Source: JAZSNL01 sp045536365 (GTDB taxonomy: Bacteria; Bacillota_I; Bacilli_A; ML615J-28; CAG-313). From it: a stretch of DNA of 64,000 nt. This document shows, piece after piece, positions 33,978 to 42,457 of this stretch (the stretch's first letter is position 1; each line of letters starts with the position of its first letter). The position numbers were made by a program, and so were the translations under genes. Where the stretch lies: contig JAZSNL010000022.1 in NCBI GenBank assembly GCA_045536365.1, positions 1 to 64,000 on the forward strand, in the 5' to 3' direction. Below the pieces are notes generated by a model. The model worked only from the letters and a program-made list of their open reading frames with translations, was not told the origin of the DNA and ran no database searches.

Positions 33978-34979
33978 ATGGCATTATTTGAAAATTTTGA
34001 ACGTCGTATTGATCAAATTAATAAAACATTAAATGAATATGGTATTAAATCTCTAGAAGAAGCAAAAGAAATTTGTGATTCTTATGGAATTGATGCTTAT
34101 AATATCGTTAAAGGTATTCAACCAATTTGTTTTGAAAACGCATGTTGGGCTTATACAGTAGGTTGCGCTATCGCTTTAAAAGCTGGTGCTAAAAACGCTG
34201 CTGATGCTGCAAAATATGTAGGTATTGGTTTACAATCTTTCTGTATTCCAGGAAGTGTTGCTGATGACAGAAAAGTTGGCTTAGGTCATGGTAACTTAGG
34301 TTCAATGTTATTAACTGAAGATACTAAATGTTTCGCTTTCTTAGCAGGTCACGAATCTTTTGCAGCTGCAGAAGGTGCTATCGGTATTGCATTAAAAGCT
34401 AATAAAGTTAGAAAAGAACCTTTAAAAGTTATTTTAAATGGTTTAGGAAAAGATGCTGCTAGAATCATTTCTCGTATTAATGGTTTTACTCATGTTGAAA
34501 CTCAATTTGATTATAAAACAGGTAAAGTTAATATTGTAAATGAAACTCGTTATTCTGCTGGCCCTCGTGGTGAAGTTAGATGTTATGGTAGCGATGATGT
34601 TCGTGAAGGTGTTGCAGTTATGCATTTAGAAGGTGTAGACGTATCTATTACAGGTAACTCTACTAACCCTACTCGTTTCCAACATCCAGTAGCTGGTACA
34701 TATAAAAAAGAATGTAATGAATTAGGTAAAAAATACTTCTCAGTTGCATCAGGTGGTGGAACTGGTAGAACATTACATCCAGATAATATGGCAGCAGGTC
34801 CTGCTTCATATGGTTTCACTGATACTTTAGGAAGAATGCATAGTGATGCACAATTCGCTGGTAGTTCATCAGTTCCTGCACACGTAGAAATGATGGGCTT
34901 AATCGGTATGGGTAATAACCCAATGGTTGGTGCAACTGTTGCAATTGCAGTAGCAGTACAAGAAGCTTTAACTAAATAG
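33978..34979 (+). CDS. GGGtGRT protein
   Basis: A 333-residue protein of the uncharacterised family named after the motif GGGTGRT, seen here at residues 259-265. Other notable segments are ICFENACWAYTVGCAIALK with two cysteines near residue 55, PGSVADDRKVGLGHGNLG, and the Gly-rich C-terminal GLIGMGNNPMVGATVAIAV. It has no signal peptide. A longer frame opens at 33924, but AGGAGG before ATG 33978 fixes the start. It is co-transcribed with the NifU-like gene and followed by a terminator. Biochemical function unknown. Confidence 0.8.
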   Translation: MALFENFERRIDQINKTLNEYGIKSLEEAKEICDSYGIDAYNIVKGIQPICFENACWAYTVGCAIALKAGAKNAADAAKYVGIGLQSFCIPGSVADDRKVGLGHGNLGSMLLTEDTKCFAFLAGHESFAAAEGAIGIALKANKVRKEPLKVILNGLGKDAARIISRINGFTHVETQFDYKTGKVNIVNETRYSAGPRGEVRCYGSDDVREGVAVMHLEGVDVSITGNSTNPTRFQHPVAGTYKKECNELGKKYFSVASGGGTGRTLHPDNMAAGPASYGFTDTLGRMHSDAQFAGSSSVPAHVEMMGLIGMGNNPMVGATVAIAVAVQEALTK

Positions 34980-34987
34980 TTAATATA

Positions 34988-35015
34988 AAGGAATTCTTTT
35001 GAATTCCTTTTTTAT
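34988..35015 (+). terminator. Terminator after the GGGtGRT gene
   Basis: Stem AAAGGAATTC / GAATTCCTTT with a TTTT loop and T-run. Confidence 0.88.
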
Positions 35016-35271
35016 TTATGAAAGGGAATTAAATGACATTCTTTTGCATATTATGAAATGAATAAATAGATAAAAATAGGAAAAATTACATTAGTAATTT
35101 TTGGAAAAATTTTTTCCTTTTATTGTTAAAAAAAGATGTTTTTATGAGTGAAATAGGCCGTTTTTAGGCAAAAAAAGACTTAAAAATAAAGAAATTGAAT
35201 TAAAAATTAAAAGTTTGAAATTAAAAAAATAAAAAAATTACAAAAAAAAGAGAAAAAATAAGTGTTATTAT
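35016..35271. other. AT-rich intergenic stretch with no gene
   Basis: About 256 bases (347 to the next start codon) of extremely A-rich sequence with no convincing ORF, RNA fold or repeat. Phased A-tracts just upstream of the promoter at 35272 could act as an UP element. Confidence 0.5.
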
Positions 35272-35300
35272 TTTACAAAAATATAAAAAAGTGTTATAAT
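35272..35300 (+). promoter_or_regulatory. Sigma-A promoter for the paired membrane proteins
   Basis: TTTACA (35272-35277), 17 bases, TATAAT (35295-35300), with the TGT extension before the -10. A-tracts precede the -35. Confidence 0.75.
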
Positions 35301-35362
35301 GAGTAGGTAGAAGTATATATTAAAAATTATACATGTAAATAATTTTATTAAGGAGTGTATCT

Positions 35363-36844
35363 ATGTTAACTAAAGTACAAAAAATTATCATGTATTTAAG
35401 CGGAGCACTATCAATCGTATTAGGTATTTTTACTTTTATACCTTTTAGAGCAGTTCCGTTTTTCGCAGCAGAAGAATCAACTATTATTACTGAAGTTATT
35501 TTAAAATCAATAATTTTCCCATTACTAGTAATTGGTTTATCTGTTTATCCAAATTTATTAAAATATCAAGAAGTATATGACTGTAGAGAAAGATCAAAAG
35601 TAATTAACGTTATGAGCTATTTCCCAGCGTTATCTTACATTTGTGCAATCTTAGTTTACTTATTCCATACTTTACTATACAGCTCTGAATTATTACAACA
35701 AGGCGTTTGGGCTATGACAGTTGTTATTGTTATTGCTTATTTCGTATTTATGTTAATTGCTGCTCATTTTGCACATCACATTTTAATGAGATTAACAAAA
35801 TTAGGAACAATTTTAGCAGATGCTTTAGTAGGATTCATGATTGTGTGCTTTGCAATCGCAACATGGAGATTAAGTATGCATTACTTTAACGGATCTAATC
35901 CAGCATATTACTTTAGAGCTGACCCTTATTTATTCGTTATCTTAATCTTAGCAGTATTCGCATTAATTTATGCGATTAAATCATTAATTAAATTAGTAGT
36001 AGTTGATGAATGCAGTGTTTATATTTCTGCAGCTGATGCTACAGATCATTTAAATGATATTACTGAAGCTGAATACAATCGTGCCTATAACAATATCTTA
36101 GATGATTTCGAAGGATTCTTTGCTGATTTAACATATGAAGAAGCTGAAGAAGAAACTGAAGAAGAAGCTCCAGCTGAAGAAACTGAAGAAGAAGCTCCAG
36201 CTGAAGAAACTAAAGAAGAAGCTCCAGCTGAAGAAGCTAAAGAAGAAACTCCAGCTGAAGAAGCAAAAGAAGAAGCTCCAGCTGAAGAAGCAAAAGAAGA
36301 AGCTCCAGCTGAAGAAGCAAAAGAAGAAGCTCCAGCTGAAGAAACTAAAGAAGAAGCTCCAGTTCAAGAAACTAAACCAGCTCCTGTAAAAGAACCTAAA
36401 GTTCTTACTCCTTCATTTGAAGAAGTTTTAGAAATGGCTAAGGCTGTTGAAGGTGGAACTCATACTCCAAATCCTGCAGGAACTGTTCATAAGTTTACAT
36501 ATGAAAAGAAATTATTCTTAATTATTCAAAAAACATCTAATGATTATCGTGTTGCATTCTTAGCTGATGAATCAAATATCTTAAAATACATCGTTAAGTA
36601 TCCACGTGTAGTTATTAAACCTTCTTCACCTAAAGGTGATAATTGGTTATTATTAGTAAATAAGGGTAATTTTGATGCTGAAGTATTAACTGAAATCGTT
36701 AATGGTTCATTAGTAACTTTAAAGAGATTAATGGCTGAAGCTGCTGCTCAAAAAGAAGCTGAAAAAGCTGCTAAAAAAGCTGAAAAAGAAGCACAAAAGA
36801 AAGCTGAAAAAGAAGCTGCTAAAAAAGCTAAGGCTAATAAATAA
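35363..36844 (+). CDS. Six-helix membrane protein with acidic repeats and YjbR-like C-terminal domain (first paralog)
   Basis: A 493-residue protein I cannot assign to a named family. Residues 1-215 form about six membrane helices. A conserved-looking cytosolic stretch follows, then eight copies of a 9-residue acidic repeat of the EEAPAEETK type (267-338). The domain at about 345-460 resembles MmcQ/YjbR, with a LFLIIQKTSNDYRVAFL strand pair and SPKGDNWLLLVNKG. An Ala/Lys tail ends it. The next gene encodes the same layout with a different linker. ATG 35363 follows AAGGAG. It may tether a ligand- or nucleic-acid-binding domain to the membrane at a distance. Confidence 0.65.
   Translation: MLTKVQKIIMYLSGALSIVLGIFTFIPFRAVPFFAAEESTIITEVILKSIIFPLLVIGLSVYPNLLKYQEVYDCRERSKVINVMSYFPALSYICAILVYLFHTLLYSSELLQQGVWAMTVVIVIAYFVFMLIAAHFAHHILMRLTKLGTILADALVGFMIVCFAIATWRLSMHYFNGSNPAYYFRADPYLFVILILAVFALIYAIKSLIKLVVVDECSVYISAADATDHLNDITEAEYNRAYNNILDDFEGFFADLTYEEAEEETEEEAPAEETEEEAPAEETKEEAPAEEAKEETPAEEAKEEAPAEEAKEEAPAEEAKEEAPAEETKEEAPVQETKPAPVKEPKVLTPSFEEVLEMAKAVEGGTHTPNPAGTVHKFTYEKKLFLIIQKTSNDYRVAFLADESNILKYIVKYPRVVIKPSSPKGDNWLLLVNKGNFDAEVLTEIVNGSLVTLKRLMAEAAAQKEAEKAAKKAEKEAQKKAEKEAAKKAKANK
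36161..36376 (+). repeat. Eight tandem 27-base coding repeats
   Basis: Eight consecutive units encode EEAPAEE(T/A)(K/E), with small variants (EETPAEEAK, EEAPVQETK). The low-complexity frame also opens spurious ORFs on both strands. Copy number is likely to vary by slippage. Confidence 0.9.
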
Positions 36845-36867
36845 TAAGTGAAAGGAGATATAATTAT

Positions 36868-38691
36868 ATGTTAAAAAATCAAGAAAAAAGATTAGTTTTT
36901 AATGTTTCAATTATTTCACTTGTTGTGAGTTTATTAGTATGTATTCCTTGGGGAATTGGTAAAGTAAGTGGATTTGAAATTGTAATGAAATATATCATTA
37001 TCCCTGCTTTCATTGTTGTAGCATCTATTATTAATCTTAGTATTAAATATCGTAACTATCGTCCTGCGAATAAATTTGCAACTATTGCAAGTTATGTTCC
37101 TATGTTCTCATATGCAGCTGCTTCATTATTTAACGCTTTAATGTATTTAATTCGTTCTAATGATGTATATGGAAGAACTAAATGGGTTTTATTAACAGTT
37201 ATTATTGCAGTTGTATTAGTTTTATTTACTGTTTTATCTCATTTCTATTATCGTGCTGTTATAGTATTTAGTAAAAATACTTCAATGTTATTTGATTATA
37301 GTTTCTTAGCTATTACAGTTATTGATACTATTGCTTTAAGTTTTATTGCAAGAGATCACTCTGCTGTATTATTAGAAGCTGCATCTGTATGGCATATTAT
37401 TTTACCTGCTTTATTAGGTGCTTTAGTTGTTGTATTCCTTGCATTTGTATTACGTAATTATCGTGATTATAATGATGAATATAAATTAGTTGATAAAGGT
37501 CCTTTACTTGAAAATTGGATGAAAATTCGTGAAGATTTATATTACAATGCAACTGAAGAAATTATGAATGCTTTATACATTTATAGTGCTGATCATTTAG
37601 AATTCGAAGATGAAGAAGAAGAAACAGAACAAGAAACAGTTGTAGAAACTAAGATTGTTGAAGTTCCTGCTGATACTTCTGAATTAGAAGCTAAACTTGC
37701 TAAAGCTGAACAAGAAAAACAAGATGCTTTAGATAAAGCTGCTAAAGCAGAACAAGATAAAGAAGCTGCACTTGCAAAAGTTGAACAAGAAAAACAAGAA
37801 GCTTTAGATAAAGCTGCCAAAGCAGAAGAAGAAAAAGAAGCTGCACTTGCAAAAGTTGCTGAATTAGAAAAAGAAGCTAAAAAAGAACCTGAAGTTGTTA
37901 AAGACCCTGAATTAGAAGCAGAAGTTGCTAAATTACAAGGTGAAAAAGCACAACACGAAGAAGAAAAAGCTAGACTTCAAGAAGAAATTGCTAAACGTGA
38001 TGAACAAGATCGTTTAGAAGCTGAACAAATGGCTAAACTTCAAGAAGAAAATGCACAACACGAAGAAGAAAAAGCTAAACTTCAAGAAGAAAATGCACAA
38101 CACGAAGAAGAAAAAGCTAGACTTCAAGAAGAAATTGCTAAACGTGATGAACAAGATCGTTTAGAAGCTGAAGAAAAAGCTGCAGCTGAAGAAGCTAAAC
38201 AAAAAGCAGCAGCAGAAAAAGAAGCTGAAAATGCAGCTAAATATAAAGCATTAAGACCAACTTATGTTAAGATGTGTCAATACATCGACGCTTTAGAAGG
38301 TGTTAGAAATGTATCTTCAGCAAATGGTAATAAATTCTATATCGGTAAGAAATTAGTTGCCATTTTCCAAAAAGGAAAAGCTGATTACAGAATTACTTTC
38401 CAAGCTCCAGATGCTAAATTCTTAGAATACATTAAAGACCACAGTGATTGTGTAAGTCGTGCATCATCTCCTAAGGGTTCTAACTGGTTAAAATTAATTA
38501 ACAAAGGTATTTTAGAAGATGAATTTGTTAAAGAAATCCTTAAGGGTGCTGTTGAATATGTAAATGCAGAAATTCAAGCTGAACTTGCTGCAAAAGAAGA
38601 AGCTAAGAGATTAAAAGCTGAAGAAAAGAAAAAAGCTAGAGAAGCTGCAAAAGCTGCTAAAAAAGCAGAAAAAGAAAATAAAGCAGCTTAA
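36868..38691 (+). CDS. Six-helix membrane protein with coiled-coil linker and YjbR-like C-terminal domain (second paralog)
   Basis: A 607-residue paralog of the preceding gene, 23 bases downstream with GAAAGGAG before ATG 36868. Residues 1-200 again give about six helices. The linker (about 250-460) is an Ala/Glu/Lys/Gln-rich coiled coil with heptad-like blocks such as EQEKQDALDKAAKAEQDKE. The C-terminal domain (about 465-580) matches that of the first paralog: FYIGKKLVAIFQKGKADYRI, then SPKGSNWLKLINKG. A basic Ala/Lys tail follows. The pair keeps both ends and varies the spacer. The function is unknown; alaS with its T-box follows. Confidence 0.65.
   Translation: MLKNQEKRLVFNVSIISLVVSLLVCIPWGIGKVSGFEIVMKYIIIPAFIVVASIINLSIKYRNYRPANKFATIASYVPMFSYAAASLFNALMYLIRSNDVYGRTKWVLLTVIIAVVLVLFTVLSHFYYRAVIVFSKNTSMLFDYSFLAITVIDTIALSFIARDHSAVLLEAASVWHIILPALLGALVVVFLAFVLRNYRDYNDEYKLVDKGPLLENWMKIREDLYYNATEEIMNALYIYSADHLEFEDEEEETEQETVVETKIVEVPADTSELEAKLAKAEQEKQDALDKAAKAEQDKEAALAKVEQEKQEALDKAAKAEEEKEAALAKVAELEKEAKKEPEVVKDPELEAEVAKLQGEKAQHEEEKARLQEEIAKRDEQDRLEAEQMAKLQEENAQHEEEKAKLQEENAQHEEEKARLQEEIAKRDEQDRLEAEEKAAAEEAKQKAAAEKEAENAAKYKALRPTYVKMCQYIDALEGVRNVSSANGNKFYIGKKLVAIFQKGKADYRITFQAPDAKFLEYIKDHSDCVSRASSPKGSNWLKLINKGILEDEFVKEILKGAVEYVNAEIQAELAAKEEAKRLKAEEKKKAREAAKAAKKAEKENKAA
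37948..38172 (+). repeat. Duplicated 78-base segment in the coiled-coil linker
   Basis: Bases 37948-38025 recur without mismatch at 38095-38172 (encoding AQHEEEKARLQEEIAKRDEQ and on). A partial third copy lies between them (38053 onward). Perfect identity suggests a recent duplication lengthening the coiled coil. Confidence 0.85.
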
Positions 38692-38702
38692 TATAAAAAT
38701 CG

Positions 38703-38735
38703 TTGACAAAGATTAGTAAACTAAATGATTATAAA
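38703..38735 (+). promoter_or_regulatory. Promoter for the T-box/alaS operon
   Basis: Consensus TTGACA (38703-38708), beginning 12 bases after the previous stop. The -10 is less clear: GATTAT (38727-38732, 18-base spacer) or TATAAA (38730-38735). Confidence 0.55.
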
Positions 38736-38909
38736 TAGAGAGTAACTGGTAGGTGGAAAGTTATTATATCATTAGTTGAAGCTCCTTTTGAGAGGAATTA
38801 ATAATTCCCGCTTGTAGCGTTAAAACTCCCGAGTGTACAAATAAAGAGATTTGTAAATTAGGATGGTACCGCGAATTAAAATCGTTCCTATTTTGGGAAC
38901 GATTTTTTT
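38735..38909 (+). promoter_or_regulatory. T-box riboswitch, alanine specifier
   Basis: A tRNA-sensing leader of alaS. Stem I opens with AGAGAG-TAAC, closing on GTTA around TGGTAGGTGGAAA, as in classical T-boxes. The specifier loop reads GAA-GCT (GCT at 38781-38783), an alanine codon. The T-box bulge AGGATGGTACCGCG (38860-38873) contains the TGG that pairs with the uncharged tRNA CCA end. The leader ends in a terminator hairpin (38878-38909). Uncharged tRNA-Ala should favour the antiterminator and switch alaS on. Confidence 0.93.
38878..38909 (+). terminator. T-box regulated terminator
   Basis: Stem AAAATCGTTCC / GGAACGATTTT, then T-run. This is the off-state structure of the alaS T-box. Confidence 0.9.
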
Positions 38910-38938
38910 ATGTTTATATATAAAAATGAGGTGAAAAT

Positions 38939-41635
38939 ATGAAATATTTAAAAGGACATGAAATAAGACAAATGTGGTTAGACTTTTTTTCAAGTAAAGG
39001 TCATGAAGTTACACCAAGTGCTTCATTAGTTCCACATGATGATCCTACTATTTTATGGATAAACGCTGGTGTTGCACCACTAAAGAAATATTTTGATGGT
39101 CGTGAAAAACCATCAAATCCTAGATTATGTAATGCACAAAAGTCAATAAGAACAAATGATATTGATAATGTAGGTAAAACTGCAAGACACCATACATTCT
39201 TTGAAATGTTAGGAAACTTTTCAATTGGTGATTATTTTAGAGAAGAAGCATTAACATTTGCATATGAAATTTTATTCTCTCCTGAATGGTTTGATATTGA
39301 AAAAGAAAAAATTTATATTACTTATTATCCTGAAGATGAAGCTACATTCAATAAATGGGTTAGCTTAGGTGTTGATCCTAGCCATCTAATTCCAATTAAA
39401 GATAATTTCTGGGAAATTGGTGAAGGACCTTGCGGACCTGATACAGAAATTTTCTTTGATAGAGGACCTAAATATGATCCTGAAAATTTAGGTATTAAAA
39501 TGTTAGCAGAAGATATTGAAAATGATCGTTATATTGAAATTTGGAATATTGTATTCAGTCAATATAATTCAACTGCTGGATTGAAAAGAGAAAATTATCC
39601 TGAACTACCAAGTAAAAATATTGATACAGGTAGTGGGCTTGAAAGATTAGCATGTGTTTTCCAAGGAACAGAAACAAATTATGAATCAGATTTATTTATG
39701 CCAATGATTGAATTCCTTGAAAAATATAGTGGTAAATCATATAACGATGAAGAAAATAAAATGGCATTTAGAGTAATTGCTGACCATACTAGAAGTGTTA
39801 CTTTTGCGATTGCTGATGGAGCTATGCTTTCTAATGAAGGTAGAGGATATGTATTAAGAAGAATCTTAAGAAGAGCTGTAAGATATGGTAAAAAATTAGG
39901 CATTTCTGGTGCATTCCTTTACAAGATGGTTGATGTTGTTGTTAATAACATGAAAAATTTCTATCCATATTTACTAGAAAAACAAGCATTAGTTGAAAAA
40001 ATTATTAAAATAGAAGAGGATAATTTCTTAAAAACTTTAGAATCTGGTGAAAAGAGATTACATGATATAATTGAAAATACTGAATCTGATATTATTTCAG
40101 GTAAAGACGCTTTCCTTTTATACGATACATTTGGCTTCCCTCTAGAATTAACAATGGAAGTTGTTGAAGATAGTGGTAAAAGAGTTAATGTAGAAGAGTT
40201 TAATGAAGAATTAGCTAAACAAAAGATGCGTGCAAGAAATGCAAGAAATGATATTCAGTCTATGAATGTTCAAAATGAAGATTTTATTGCATTTAAAGAA
40301 GAAGTTAAATTTACAGGCTACAATACTTTAACACAAAATTCTCATGTTATCGCATTATTCAAAGATGGTAAACGTGTTAATAAAGCAAATGGTGTTGTAT
40401 ATGCTGTATTTGCAGAAACTCCTTTCTATGGAGAAAGTGGTGGTCAAATAGGTGACCAAGGAACTGTTAATTATTTAGGTCAAAATTATCAAGTTTTAAA
40501 TACAATAAAATTACCTAATGGTCAACAAACATGTATTGTTGATTTTAATGAAACTTTAATTTCAGTTGGAGATAATGTAGAATTAAATGTTGATGAACAA
40601 AAACGTTTTGATATTGCATGTAACCATTCTGCAACACATTTATTAAATGAATCTTTAAGAAAAGTTTTAGGTTCACATGTTGTACAACATGGATCATGGG
40701 TTGGACAAGAATCTTTAAGATTTGACTTTAACCATTATCAAAATTTAACAAATGAAGAAATTCTTTCTATTGAAAAATTAGTTAATGAAGTTATTAATCA
40801 AAATATTGAAGTCAATGTTATTGAAACATCAATTGAAGAAGCTAAAAAAGCTGGTGCTCAAGCTGTATTCGGTGAAAAATATGGTGATGTTGTAAGACTT
40901 GTTGATATGAGTTATAGTAAAGAATTATGTGGTGGTACACATGTTAATAATACTGGAGATATTAAAAAATTTGCTGTTTTAGGTGTTGAATCTAAAGGTT
41001 CTGGTATTTTTAGAATTGAAGGAACAAGTAATGAACATGTATTTGAACAAGTTTCATTACAAGTTGAAAAGATTAAACAAGAAATACTAAATATTAATTT
41101 AAAAATTGAAGAACTAATTGAAAAAGCAAATCAAGAAGGTTTCAAATTAGAATGTAAATTAATTGAATTACCTAAATTAGTAGGTAGTTATCAAGATATT
41201 ATTAATTATCGTGAAGCTAATGAAACTGCAAGAAAAGTTTCTTATGATTTAAATAAAAAATACGAAACTTTATATCGTGAAAAAAATTCTGCTGATTATA
41301 AACAATTTGAAAATAGTTATATGAATAAAGAAGATTATACTGTTTTAGTTACAAAAGTTGAAGATTATGCTGTAGATGTATTAAAGGATATAGTAGATAA
41401 ATTAGCTGCACCTCTTGAAAAAGCTGTTATTTTCTTCGCAAATGTTGTTAATAATGAAAAAATTATTTTTATCTGTAAAGTTAAAGGATTAAATAAACAT
41501 GCAGGTAACTTAGTAAAAGAAGCTGCTATTATTACTGGTGGTAATGGCGGCGGAAGACCTGATTTTGCACAAGCAGGTGGTAGAGATGTTACTAAAGTTG
41601 ATGCTGCGTTAGAAAAAGTTAAGGAACTTGCATAA
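38939..41635 (+). CDS. alaS: Alanyl-tRNA synthetase
   Basis: An 898-residue class II synthetase charging tRNA-Ala. The aminoacylation core has FFSSKGHEV, class II motif 2 in TARHHTFFEMLGNFS and motif 3 in DTGSGLERL. The editing domain has NHSATHLL and the zinc ligands of LCGGTH. The C-terminal C-Ala domain includes GGNGGGRPDFAQAGG. ATG 38939 follows GAGGTGAA. Its stop overlaps the ruvX start by one base. The usual ireB (yrzL) gene between alaS and ruvX is missing. Confidence 0.97.
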   Translation: MKYLKGHEIRQMWLDFFSSKGHEVTPSASLVPHDDPTILWINAGVAPLKKYFDGREKPSNPRLCNAQKSIRTNDIDNVGKTARHHTFFEMLGNFSIGDYFREEALTFAYEILFSPEWFDIEKEKIYITYYPEDEATFNKWVSLGVDPSHLIPIKDNFWEIGEGPCGPDTEIFFDRGPKYDPENLGIKMLAEDIENDRYIEIWNIVFSQYNSTAGLKRENYPELPSKNIDTGSGLERLACVFQGTETNYESDLFMPMIEFLEKYSGKSYNDEENKMAFRVIADHTRSVTFAIADGAMLSNEGRGYVLRRILRRAVRYGKKLGISGAFLYKMVDVVVNNMKNFYPYLLEKQALVEKIIKIEEDNFLKTLESGEKRLHDIIENTESDIISGKDAFLLYDTFGFPLELTMEVVEDSGKRVNVEEFNEELAKQKMRARNARNDIQSMNVQNEDFIAFKEEVKFTGYNTLTQNSHVIALFKDGKRVNKANGVVYAVFAETPFYGESGGQIGDQGTVNYLGQNYQVLNTIKLPNGQQTCIVDFNETLISVGDNVELNVDEQKRFDIACNHSATHLLNESLRKVLGSHVVQHGSWVGQESLRFDFNHYQNLTNEEILSIEKLVNEVINQNIEVNVIETSIEEAKKAGAQAVFGEKYGDVVRLVDMSYSKELCGGTHVNNTGDIKKFAVLGVESKGSGIFRIEGTSNEHVFEQVSLQVEKIKQEILNINLKIEELIEKANQEGFKLECKLIELPKLVGSYQDIINYREANETARKVSYDLNKKYETLYREKNSADYKQFENSYMNKEDYTVLVTKVEDYAVDVLKDIVDKLAAPLEKAVIFFANVVNNEKIIFICKVKGLNKHAGNLVKEAAIITGGNGGGRPDFAQAGGRDVTKVDAALEKVKELA

Positions 41636-42066
41636 TGAGATACATGGGACTTGATTTAGGCAATCGTACTTGTGGTGTTGCTGTAAGTGATATCATGGGT
41701 GTTATTGCAACAGGTGTTGAAACAATAAGATTTAAAGAAAAAGATTTGCAAAGATGTTTAGAATGTGTTAAAATTATTTTCGTTGATAGAAAAGTTGAAA
41801 AAATCGTAATGGGTTATCCTTTAAATATGAATGGTACAAAGGGACCACAAAGTGAATATGTACTTGAATTTAAACAAATGTTAGAGGATGAACTTAAAAC
41901 AGAAGTTATTTTATATGATGAACGCTTAACTACTGTTGAAGTTAATCGTGTTATGATCTCAGCTGATCTAAGTCGAAATAAGAGAAAAGAAAAAGTTGAT
42001 ACTTTAGCAGCCACTCTTATTTTACAATCTTATTTAGATAGTGCTAATAGAAAGAAAGGAAATTAG
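41635..42066 (+). CDS. ruvX: Putative pre-16S rRNA nuclease YqgF/RuvX
   Basis: A 143-residue RNase H-fold nuclease of the YqgF family. It keeps the N-terminal MGLDLGNRTCGVAVSD with the first catalytic Asp, the GYPLNMNGTKGPQS loop, and the late acidic residue in YDERLTTVEV. The final Asp lies in KVDTLAATLIL. The start ATG overlaps the alaS stop, and DUF1292 follows after four bases, the standard Bacillota order. Confidence 0.94.
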   Translation: MRYMGLDLGNRTCGVAVSDIMGVIATGVETIRFKEKDLQRCLECVKIIFVDRKVEKIVMGYPLNMNGTKGPQSEYVLEFKQMLEDELKTEVILYDERLTTVEVNRVMISADLSRNKRKEKVDTLAATLILQSYLDSANRKKGN

Positions 42067-42070
42067 AATT

Positions 42071-42427
42071 ATGAAAATAGAACCTACTAATGGACAATTA
42101 ACTATTATCGATGGTGATAATAATGAAAGATTATGTCAAATCTTATTTACATTAGATTCTGAAGAATTTGGTAAAAAATATGTTGTATTCTATCCACTTT
42201 CTCCAACTGAGGAAGAAGAAGGATTTTATATGGCAGCTTCATATACTGAATTAGATGATGAAAATGGTGAATTACAAGCAATTGAAACAGAAGAAGAGTG
42301 GGCAATGATTCAAGATGCAATTGATCAATATGTTGAAGAAAACTTCAATGATTGTGAAGGTTGTGAAGACTGTGACGATTGTGATGAAGATGGATGTGAC
42401 TGTTCATCTTGTCCTCATTCAAAATAA
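42071..42427 (+). CDS. DUF1292 protein (YrzB-like) with Cys-rich tail
   Basis: A 118-residue protein. The N-terminal 90 residues are the DUF1292 domain (ITIIDGDNNERLCQILFTLDSEEFGKKYVVF and following, with acidic runs), found downstream of ruvX across Bacillota, function unknown. The C-terminus adds an acidic, Cys-rich tail with repeated C-x-x-C-x-D spacing (CEGCEDCDDC...CDCSSC), nine cysteines and a possible metal-binding stretch. ATG 42071 after AAAGGA is preferred over the frame opening at 42041. Confidence 0.85.
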   Translation: MKIEPTNGQLTIIDGDNNERLCQILFTLDSEEFGKKYVVFYPLSPTEEEEGFYMAASYTELDDENGELQAIETEEEWAMIQDAIDQYVEENFNDCEGCEDCDDCDEDGCDCSSCPHSK

Positions 42428-42457
42428 AAAAAAGAGATCATTTGATCTCTTTTTTTA
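42426..42457. terminator. Bidirectional terminator between DUF1292 gene and mrp
   Basis: Stem AAAGAGATCA / TGATCTCTTT flanked by A-run and T-run, serving the two converging units. Confidence 0.88.

Noticed and set aside
35016..35271. Small RNA or hidden gene in the A-rich gap
   Set aside because: No stable hairpin, terminator or coding pattern was found; only A-tracts upstream of a promoter.
36161..36376. CRISPR-like array
   Set aside because: The units are directly contiguous with no unique spacers and are in frame within a gene; no cas genes are present.
36128..36389. Open frames of about 80 codons on both strands inside the acidic repeats
   Set aside because: They are shadows of the tandem repeat: one repeated low-complexity unit read in other frames, with no ribosome site.
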